Assembly: GCA_028829895.1 (NCBI GenBank)
Contig: CM054183.1
Coordinates: 20,755,975-20,819,974, forward strand
DNA: 64,000 bases
Direction of reading: 5' to 3'
Source: Sinotaia quadrata
Lineage: Eukaryota; Mollusca; Gastropoda; Architaenioglossa; Viviparidae
Shown in pieces: positions 39,480 through 48,900 of the stretch. Below the pieces are notes generated by a model. The model was not told the origin of the DNA. It did no database searches and saw only the letters and a program-made list of their open reading frames with translations. The position numbers were made by a program, and so were the translations under genes. Position 1 is the stretch's first letter; each line of letters begins with the position of its first letter.

Positions 39480-40140
39480 ACAGAAACATACACCAGATTG
39501 TTTGCTTGCTTGCCAATGATATAACTGTTGGAGAGATTCGAGCAAGTATTTCAGTATGTTTGCTTGCTTGTCCGCAATGTAGCTGTGTTTGGGAGTGGTC
39601 GGAGGTGTTTCAATGCGCTTGCTTGTCCATGATGTAAGTGTGTTTGAGAGTGATTTTTGGAAACATCAGTATGTGTCTTGTTTGCCCGTGACATAACTAT
39701 GTGTTTGAGGGTGATCTGGGAATCGTCCCTATGTGTCTTGTTTGCCCGTGACATAACTATGTGTTTGAGGGTGATCTGGGAATCGTCACTATGTGTCTTG
39801 TTTGCCCGTGACATAACTATGTGTTTGAGGGTGATCTGGGAATCGTCACTATGTGTCTTGTTTGCCCGTGACATAACTATGTGTTTGAGGGTGATCTGGG
39901 AATCGTCACTATGTGTCTTGTGTGCCCGTGACATAACTGTGTGTTTGAGAATGATTTGGGAGTAGTCAGTATGTGTTTTGTTTGCCCGTGACATAACTGT
40001 GTTTGAGAATGATTTGGGAGTAGTCAGTATGTGTTTTGTTTGCCCGTGACATAACTGTGTGTTTGAGAATGATTTGGGAGTAGTCAGTATGTGTTTTGTT
40101 TGCCCGTGACATAACTATGTGTTTGAGGGTGATTCTGGAG
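39480..40140. repeat. 60-bp minisatellite, 8 good copies plus degenerate upstream copies
   Basis: From 39657 to about 40135 units of 60 bp repeat with strict period; four successive copies differ at only one or two sites. Diverged copies extend upstream to about 39480. Because 60 is divisible by three, one frame on each strand reads as a 20-residue repeat (SSLCVLFARDITMCLRVIWE on the + strand). The open frames are a property of the repeat, and I see no evidence of a gene. Confidence 0.93.
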
Positions 40141-40901
40141 ACGGTCTTCCTGAGCTTTATGGGAGGAGGGGGGGAGGGTCGATGAGATTGCAAGTTCTTG
40201 AATCAGTTTTACTTTTTAAGCAACACCAAACACAGCTCCAGAATTGTCATCGATCAGAGTTGGTTATTGTCAGGGTAGGAGTGTGATGGCGAAAATGTGA
40301 ACGCGTGTCTAGAGTGCACGCGATTGGCCAGTTAGGTACATGTGACCCCCAAGACGGAGTACTGTAGTTGGCACATATTTTACGTCACTAGTGTCTTTTC
40401 TGGAGCATGTTAGTAAATACGTTACATGACGTAATTTTCACAAGTTTTAATAATCTGGATTTTAACGAAACTTCCTAACAGCCTATATGTCTAGGTAAAC
40501 ATACTGAAAGTACGGCTATTTGCTAATCCATTCTGGAAATTTAATTATATGTTTTTCTTTTGTTTTCCCTTTAAAAAAACAAATAAAGTTGTTTTTTATT
40601 ATTTCTTTATAATCTTTTTTTTAAGTTTGTGACATTAAAAAAAAATTGTACCCCAGCTAAACACACCCTCACAATCACATTTTGAACTAATGAAAAAAAA
40701 AATAGTTCTATAGTCTGTGTATTCAAACTTGCTTACGGGAATTAATGTTGTTTTGTTTGATTAATTTCAATGAGGGAGATGTGTGTACTTGTTTTGTTTT
40801 ATTGGGGGTGGTGGTGGGGGGTTTACGTGTGTGCGTTTCTGTTGCTTTTTCTTTTATTATGTTAAGCGAGAAATTAGCTGCTAGAAATTGTGTAAATTGC
40901 G

Positions 40902-41090
40902 CATATATCGGTCTTGTCTATATATAGACTGGATGTACTTTACATATATCGGTCCCAATCTTGTCTATATATAGACTGGATGTACTTTACATATATCGGT
41001 CCCAATCTTGTCTATATATAGACTGGATGTACTTTACATATATCGGTCCCAATCTTTTCTATATATAGACTGGATGTACTTTACATTTTC
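40902..41090 (+). repeat. 47-bp minisatellite, about 4 copies
   Basis: Copies start at 40931, 40978, 41025 and 41072, with a partial copy before the first. The unit begins GGATGTACTTTACATATATC and contains a CTATATATAG palindrome. Confidence 0.9.
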
Positions 41091-41272
41091 TCCTCTATTA
41101 GCATCATGTTTCATGACGAGATATTCCTAGATATACAATTTTAAATGAGTATTACGTACCGACTGTAATAATTACACACACACACACACACACAAACAGG
41201 TTCTTATTTAGTTCTTTCTCTGTAATTGTCTTCTATCGAGAAAGCATAACCAGTCGCTCCTTATATGTTTAA

Positions 41273-41600
41273 GGGATTGCTTTAAGCTAAATGTAGACCT
41301 AACTATCTTTTTAAATTACAGGAATTGCTTATATGTAGACACTAAATGTCTGTTTAATTACAGGGATTGCTTAAACTAAATATAGACACTAAATGTCTGT
41401 TTAATTACAGGAATTGCTTTAAACTAAATGTAGACACTATCTGTTTAATTACAGGAATTGCTTAAAACTAAATGTAGACACTATCTGTTTAATTACAGGA
41501 ATTGCTTAAAAAACTAAATGTAGACACTATCTGTTTAATTACAGGAATTGCTTTAAAAAAAAACTAAATGTAGAAACTGTCTGTTTAATTACTCTAATTG
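41273..41600 (+). repeat. Degenerate 42-47-bp minisatellite with acceptor-like ends
   Basis: Units contain AACTAAATGTAGACACTATC and CTGTTTAATTACAG/GAATTG. The AG dinucleotides fall at 41321, 41363, 41410, 41454, 41498 and 41544; a seventh unit has lost the AG. Units vary in length through A-run indels. The array lies directly upstream of exon B. Confidence 0.88.
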
Positions 41601-41621
41601 TCTACTTACAAAACTGTTTGA

Positions 41622-41711
<90 letters not shown>

Positions 41712-42195
41712 TAAGTGCGAGACACGTGTTTGTTGTGCCTCGAGACAGACCCTTCCTGGCCACCTGCATGTTCCTTGGGGGACATAACTCCCGCATTTAT
41801 GAGAAGAAATAAACGTAAAATAGAAATAGCAGTGAGTTTATAGAGGGGAGGGGTGTGTGGCGAGGGGTGGGAGGGGTACGGATAGAATAAACACAAAGCG
41901 TCCTAGTACATTTTTCTGTGCTACACTGTAGCACCTTATATTCTGCAGTAAATGTCTTGCTTCAGTCCATTACACCAGCGCACATTACAACCACGACGAA
42001 CAATGCCAGAATGTGTGACGGACAACGTCATCAGATGTATTACATGTACAATGTTCTTAATGGATAGTATTGTTCTGTACTATGTATGTACAACATTTTA
42101 TGCCCTTTTTTTCTTAGTTTGGGACGGGGACAGTATTGTTCTTTGTATAAATGTAGAAATTAATATATAGTTTCTGTTCACTTCATGGAAGTATC

Positions 42196-42283
42196 GTTCT
42201 TTGTTGTAAATATACTGTTTTATATGTATTCCCTGTTGTGTTCTTTGTTGTAAATATACTGTTTTATATGTATTCCCTGTTGT
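42196..42283 (+). repeat. 44-bp direct duplication
   Basis: Two copies of a unit beginning GTTCTTTGTTGTAAATATAC, immediately upstream of the 37-bp array. The unit shares the TGTAAATAT core with it and may be its diverged ancestor. Confidence 0.8.
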
Positions 42284-42299
42284 GTTCTCAGACTTTAAT

Positions 42300-43115
42300 G
42301 TTCTCTCTGGTAAATATTTATTGTCATGTAGTTATTGTTCTCTCTGGTAAATATTTATTGTCATGTAGTTATTGTTCTCTCTGGTAAATATTTATTGTCA
42401 TGTAGTTATTGTTCTCTCTGGTAAATATTTATTGTCATGTAGTTATTGTTCTCTCTGGTAAATATTTATTGTCATGTAGTTATTGTTCTCTCTGGTAAAT
42501 ATTTATTGTCATGTAGTTATTGTTCTCTCTGGTAAATATTTATTGTCATGTAGTTATTGTTCTCTCTGGTAAATATTCATTGTCATGTAGTTATTGTTTT
42601 CTCTGGTAAATATTCATTGTCATGTAGGTATTGTTTTCTCTGGTAAATATTTATTGTCATGTAGTTATTGTTCTCTCTGGTAAATATTTATTGTCATGTA
42701 GTTATTGTTCTCTCTGGTAAATATTTATTGTCATGTAGTTATTGTTCTCTCTGGTAAATATTTATTGTCATGTAGTTATTGTTTTCTCTGGTAAATATTT
42801 ATTGTCATGTAGTTATTGTTCTCTCTGGTAAATATTTATTGTCATGTAGTTATTGTTTTCTCTGGTAAATATTCATTGTCATGTAGTTATTGTTTTCTCT
42901 GGTAAATATTTATTGTCATGTAGTTATTGTTCTCTCTGGTAAATATTTATTGTCATGTAGTTATTGTTCTCTCTGGTAAATATTTATTGTCATGTAGTTA
43001 TTGTTTTCTCTGGTAAATATTCATTGTCATTTGTAGTTGTTCACTCTGGTAAATATTCATTGTCATGTATTTATTGTTCTCTCTGGTAAATATTCATTGT
43101 CATTTGTAGTTTCTC
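42300..43115 (+). repeat. 37-bp minisatellite, about 22 copies, donor-like word in each unit
   Basis: Unit is GTTCTCTCTGGTAAATATTT followed by ATTGTCATGTAGTTATT. Copies are nearly identical (T/C and C/T variants) and the last three are indel-bearing. Each unit carries CTG/GTAAAT, which resembles a 5' splice site, and a pyrimidine stretch. The array ends about 250 bp before exon C. Confidence 0.95.
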
Positions 43116-43367
43116 TTCTTTTCATGGACGTCATTCTCTGTCGTCTTTTTAACTTGGAACTGTCAGTTTCTTGCAGCATTTAATACCCGTCACGCGCACG
43201 TTGCCTGTCGTCTGCTGAAAAAGTCGCGTAATGAAGTCTATTCACTCATTGGAGACCACACAATTGCGCATTGTTTTATTTGTATGCGCTGGAAATACAG
43301 TAACTAATCACCTCAAGTTACAGGCGACCAGGTGCTCTGGTTATTTTCTGCACTTTCTTGTCCACAG

Positions 43368-43615
43368 GTCGATCGCCCGACTGGCCAACGTCAGCCAAGA
43401 CCAGCTCAAGACAGCGGCGACGTCGACCCCGCTCGAACTTAGCCACGCCAGCGAGTGGAAGCTGGCAAAGTGCATCCTGCGCTTTCCGGACATTGTGGTT
43501 CGAATCCTGGAGGACCTGTACATGCACTCGTTGTGCGAGTACCTGTATGAGCTGAGTACGGTGTTCACCGAATTCTATGAGAGCTGTTACTGTGTGGAGA
43601 AGGACAAGAAAACAG
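43368..43615 (+). CDS. RARS1: RARS1 internal coding exon C (anticodon-binding domain)
   Basis: A 248-bp exon that completes the split Arg codon and encodes about 82 residues of the all-helical DALR domain, which recognises the tRNA-Arg anticodon region. Recognisable words in order are SIARLANVSQDQL, EWKLAKCILRFPDIV, LCEYLYELSTVFTEFYESCY and CVEKDKKTG. All align with human RARS1 ([57 protein letters not shown]), recalled from family knowledge. The acceptor is CTTGTCCACAG and the donor AACAG/GTAAGT, phase 1. The exon is GC-rich compared with its introns. The donor is the first unit of a 26-bp tandem array that repeats the splice-site sequence several times downstream. Reading through the real donor would meet a TAG within two codons. 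Confidence 0.97.
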
Positions 43616-43816
43616 GTAAGTAGGCAGCGAGTTTGATATAGGTAACTAAGCAGTGAGTTTTATACAGGTAAGTGGACAGTGAGTTTTATATAGGTAAGTG
43701 GACAGTGAGTTTTATACGGGTAACCGGAGAGTGAGTTTTATACAGGTAACTGGGCACTGAGTCATGGCAGAGTTACACAGATAACTGGACACTTGAGTCA
43801 TAGCAGAGTTACACAG
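43616..43816 (+). repeat. 26-bp minisatellite made of the exon C 5' splice site
   Basis: Five exact-length 26-bp units start at 43616, 43642, 43668, 43694 and 43720. A longer 35-bp unit follows at 43746 and a related one (beginning ATAACT) at 43781. The first five read GTAAGT/GTAACT/GTAAGT/GTAAGT/GTAACC, then a (G)CAGTGAGTTTTATACAG-like body. Unit one is the functional donor of exon C, so the array has multiplied the splice site itself. Most units end in AG, so each junction reads AG/GTAA. Confidence 0.93.
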
Positions 43817-44046
43817 CAGCCGACATTTTATTTACTTTCACTCTCATCAGGCCTTGCGCTTGCTTTCGCTGACCCCTGATGACCTGGCTTTTTCACTTGT
43901 ATACTCCATCTGGCTCTGGTATTCACGGGGAACGTATCATGTCTCCATTTGAACTTATTAAGAATCTTACATGAATTCCTCTGGCTCTTAGGTTCTCGCA
44001 ATCCCACCTGGCTCTTACATTTACCTGTCTCTATAAATAGCACATT

Positions 44047-44051
44047 CTCGT
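44047..44051. repeat. Target-site duplication, left copy (CTCGT)
   Basis: Five bases directly outside the left LTR, repeated directly outside the right LTR. Five-base duplications are usual for Ty3/gypsy-type integrases. Confidence 0.92.
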
Positions 44052-45783
44052 TGTCACAAAACGGGAGGCTCGTTACAAGCCGACCCGAGCTGAAGTTAGA
44101 GATGCAAGGGGTGAAGTCTATTTTTGGCCTGCTCCGGTGCACCTCCAAGAAAAGCCCGTGACGTGTGCCAGTACTACGTCGCGTCAAGTTGTTACATAGA
44201 CACACATGACATACACCATTGATGTTTGGGTGGGGCCCAATTTATTAATGTCATGCCAAGGAACGTTTTATTGGCGGTGTGTGTTGTGAGTGTGTATCAT
44301 AAATGTGAATAAATGGACGAACAGACGAACGGTGCAAAACAATAGTACATATTCTTTCGTCCCTCTCAAAAACTATGAATAACAAGAGAGTTGAAAGATG
44401 TTTAAATCAGGTTATTTATTTCCCGATTTAAAAGGGGCACTACTCTTTCGCACAGTGATTAATCATTCATTCAACTTTCCAATGTCATACACTCTTTGGG
44501 AAATAAGGGGAGATGAAAATGATGAAATTCAAAATATAAAATAAAGATTAATTACACAATTCTTATGCGGCAAATGGGGCCGCTTTAACAATAGTTGACA
44601 TGTAAAATAAACATTACTTTTAACATTAGAGTTCTTATTTTGCAAACGATATAATAGTGTTCATTTTCTTAAGGTTCTAGAGTTAAGTATGTGCGCGTTA
44701 GCCGTGCGAATTATTACTCACTATTAATGTCAGAGTTCCAAGGAGATGACGTAATCTCACACGTCACTTATAAGCGGCACTTCAAAGTGAAGATCACGGC
44801 GCAATTGAGGCGTCGCATTACAGGTGAAGATTCTGCAGAATCTAGGCACCACTTTCAGATTATCACGGGGGAGAAATCTGAAATTTAGCTGACTGTTGTC
44901 AGCCTCGATAATTATCGTTGTACCGGTTGTCGTGGAAACGGACATCCCAACGACGTTTAGCATTATCGGGTGGAGTCGTCCAGTGGGATGTGTCGTCGCA
45001 TTACATTGAGTGTAGAAATCCGGATTGTCTGTGAGACGATCACGGTGCTAGCCTCTCAATTAGCGGAATAGATTGCCAAACGAACCCTGACAGGCGGGAA
45101 GAACAAGTTGGTCCCTCGTGTCGTTAACTGCATACAACCAGCGTCGCATGCATCGGGTTTTTTCTTGACAGTGAACTTTCCACTTTGCCAAAAGTTATAC
45201 TGAGTAATTTTGCCTCGTTACTCAATATATGGCATCAGACGGATGGAAAACGGATGGAAAGAGATTATTGCAGCTTTCCTTTATGAAATCTCTGTACACG
45301 AGATAATTCATTCGTGAAGTTAGACTGGCTTCAGACGAATCGACGTTTTCAACATTGAGAATAAAGTCTTCATTTTGCCTCTTATATAGCTTTCACTGAA
45401 GGTTTCCAAAACTTCCAGAAGCTATGTCCTGTGACATGATTTTTGCCTTGGATATATAGTGGTAATCGTGATGCACGCTTTTCTGTGGTCAATTCTAATG
45501 CGCACTGGCCATTTCACTCGTCAACAACATGTGACGGTATTGCGCAGTTGTCCCAATTTATTTAATATACATATTCTTCATAAACTAATATATATATTCA
45601 ATATGATAATTAACACACACTGCGTCACGAACGTCTGTCTACTAAAGAGATCTTAGGTGACCGTTACTGGAATTTACATGCTACATACGAAAAATAACAA
45701 AACTCGGGTTACTTCAACTAGTTTTGTTAGCGGTTTTTTAAAATGAAATAAAATATAATTTCTGTCCCTCATTTCCTGTGACA
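44052..45783 (-). repeat. 3' LTR of the Gmr1-type element (1732 bp)
   Basis: Downstream LTR on the element's strand. On that strand AATAAA words (complement of TTTATT) fall near 44241 and 44268, close to the inner U5 side, where a retroelement poly(A) signal is expected. A TATA-like CTTATAAG palindrome lies near 44767-44774. I could not place the U3/R/U5 borders with confidence. Confidence 0.97.
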
Positions 45784-45794
45784 ACCCCCTTCTT
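45784..45794 (-). promoter_or_regulatory. Polypurine tract next to 3' LTR
   Basis: On the element's strand AAGAAGGGGGT directly precedes the TGTCACA start of the 3' LTR. Its position and purine content match the primer for plus-strand DNA synthesis. Confidence 0.85.
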
Positions 45795-45911
45795 AAAATT
45801 GATTGGAGCTCACAGAGTGGAAATCAAATAGGAACAAAAAAATTTTATTTCACACGATAGTCCCCACAGGAATTATATGCGCATCTGTGGAGAGACTATC
45901 CTCTTTCTTGT

Positions 45912-48900
45912 TTATATCGCGGTTATGGCATGCCGGGATAATGCATCGGCACCCGAATTTTCTCTGCCCGCGATGTGTTCGACAACGAAGCTATACTCCT
46001 GTAGCAGGAGTGTCCATCTAGTTAGCCTAGCGTTATCATACATGCTAGTGCGCAGATATGTCAGCGGCTTATGATCGCACTGCAGGATGAATGGTTTAGA
46101 GTACAGATAAGCACTAAATTTCTTGAGTGCCCATACGATTGCTAAGCACTCTTTTTCAATCGTAGAATACCGTGTCTCACGATCTAACAGTTTCTTAGAC
46201 GCGTATGCTACCGGTAGGTATTCGTCATCTGTCTCTTGGAGAAGTATGGCACCGAGGCCTTCGTCTGATGCATCGGTCCTGACAATAAATCTCTTGTCAA
46301 AGTCTGGTAACTGTAGGACGGGTTTACTGGTCAAGATGTCCTTCACTTTTTCGAGGGCGGTGCTACACTCTGCCGTCCATCGTATTTTCGTGGGTTGTTT
46401 GTTTCCAGTTAAGTCCGTCAGTGGTTTAAGAAGCGTACTGAAGTTTGGGACAAATTTTCGGTAGTACCCCACTAGCCCCAAAACTGCCCTGACCTGTTTC
46501 TTTGTAGTCGGTAAGGTCATGTCACGAATGGCTGCAGTTAAGTCTAGATTTGGGCCTATTTGTCCGTCACTTATGATATGGCCAAGAAACTCAATCTCCC
46601 GAAAGCCCGCGCGTACTTTGGAAGGTTTCACGGTCAATCTATGGCGCTCGAGAATGTCAAGTAGACCACCCACTGAGGATAAATGTTGGTCCCATGTTCC
46701 TGTTGCTACCAGTATGTCATCAAAGAAATTCAATGCGTTAACGCTCTCTAACGGTAATTTTCGCATGAAGCGCGCGAATGTTGCGGGTGCGTTCGCTAGT
46801 CCGAACGGTAGTCGGCAAAACTGAAATAAGCCTAGCGGAGTTGGGAATGCTGTTTTTGGTCTGTCGTCAATAGCAACTGACAGTTGCCAGTACCCTTTGC
46901 ACATGTCAAACTTCGAAAAGTAATGTGCCTTGGTTAGTTTTGCGAATAATTCGTCCTGATTTGGAATAGGTTCCGCATCGAATTCAGTTATCTCATTTAA
47001 CTGTCTGTAGTCCACACAAAAACGAAGCGTACCGTCTTTCTTTTTAACTAAGACGACCGGTGATGAATATGGGGAGATTGACTGTTCAATCACGCCCTGT
47101 TTTTGCATTTCACGCACCTGTTCTGCTATGTACTTTGTGCTCTCATATTTCTGTGGGTACTGTTTTAAGCGTATCGGTTTGTCACTTAAAAGTTTGATGC
47201 GGTGTTCAACCAAATCTGAGTGGCCCGGTTGGTCGGTGAATATGCGCGCGTGTCTGTGTAAGAGCTTTGACATTGCGTCGCGCTGTTCGACAGTTAAGTT
47301 CGAGTCAATCTCGACTTGATCGACTGTAACTGCGAGGTTAGGCGTGGTTTCGGCGGACATCATGTCTGTTCTGAAATTGGAGTCTTCCAATTGTATCAGT
47401 GCGACATTCACGTTTTGTATCTGTTCGTCGCTGCGTTCGTAGTAACGCTTTAGCATATTTATGTGGTAGGTTTTCTGCTTATTTCCTATCTGTATGCTAT
47501 AATCGTTCTGCTTCACACGCTTAATAACGCGGTAGGGTCCACGCCAGTGCATTTGCATGCGGTTGTTATGGGTGGGCCGCAAGAGTAACACGAGCTGACC
47601 TGGTTCGAGGTCACGTTCCACAGCAGTACGGTCAAAATTTCGCTTGTATCGGGGTTGTTTTTCGCGAATGTTTTCCTGTGCTAAGTGACATGTCTCGGTC
47701 AGACGTTGACGTAGTTCGGCTACGTACGTGTGAACATCTTTACCATCGGTCACAGTGTCTCCCTTGACCCATGTTTCTTTAATTAGCTTAAGGGGACCAC
47801 GAGGTTGTCTGCCGTATAGTAGTTGGAACGGTGAGTAGCCCGTACTCTCTTGTGGGAGTTCGCGATACGCGAAGAGTAATGGTGCTAGAAAACGCGGCCA
47901 CTGGTCGGGTTGTTCCGAGGCCATTTTAATTAACATTTTCTTTATTGTACCATTGAAACGTTCAACGGCACCATTAGACTGAGCGTGATAGGGTGATGAG
48001 AACAACTGTTTACACGCCAGTAGACGCATTGTTTCAGCCATCATTGCTGAGGTGAATTGAGTGCCCTGGTCACTCAATATCTCTCGGGGAACGCCCGTGC
48101 GAGAAAATACGTCTATTAAAGCGTCTGCGACTTCGATTGCTGTGATGCCCTTTAATGCGACTGCTTCTGGATATCGTGTTGCAAAATCCACGATTGTTAG
48201 GATATAGCGATATCCTCCTTCGGCCGCGGGAATGATTGGGCCAATAATGTCTACTGCGACTTTTAGGAATGGTTCCTCTACTGTTGGTACTATCTCGAGG
48301 GGAACTCGACTGACACGCCCCCGGTCGATATGTTGTTGACACTGCGTACATGTACGAACGTACGAGCGAACATCCCTACTCAGGCCTGGCCAAAAGAAAT
48401 CCTCACGGATCCGTTGTTCAGTGCGACGTGCGCCCTGATGTCCGGACATGATTGAGTCGTGTGCAAAGCTTAGAATCAGCGGTCTGAGTGGTGTAGGGGT
48501 AAATAAACACGTGGTGCTTCTAGTATCATTTTCCTTAAAGTCGGTGCGCCGAAACGCTAGTCCGTCCTTCAGGAAATACGTAATTGTCGCGTACTTGCTG
48601 GACGTAATAGTGTTTTTCCGTGCCAGCTTTAGCATTGAGGACAAACTTTTGTCCTCCTGCTGCAGGTGACTGAGTTGACTTGGGGTCAACTGCGGAAATG
48701 TATTCTCGACTATCTTTAGAGCTGGGGGTCCTTGTTTACTACGTTCCCGTTGTGCTCTAGTGGTTACGGGGAGAACAGGATAGATGCCATCAGTGTGTGC
48801 GTCACACTGCCCGGGTGATAGTATGAATCCGAACTGCATGTCTCTTATTACTGCGGCGGTGACTGTACCGGAGAATACGGATGACGTAACATGTACAGTG

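Noticed and set aside
44691..44888. 65-codon ORF repeated in both LTRs (also 51520-51717).
   Set aside because: It is duplicated only because LTRs are identical; no homology recognised and it runs antisense to the element.
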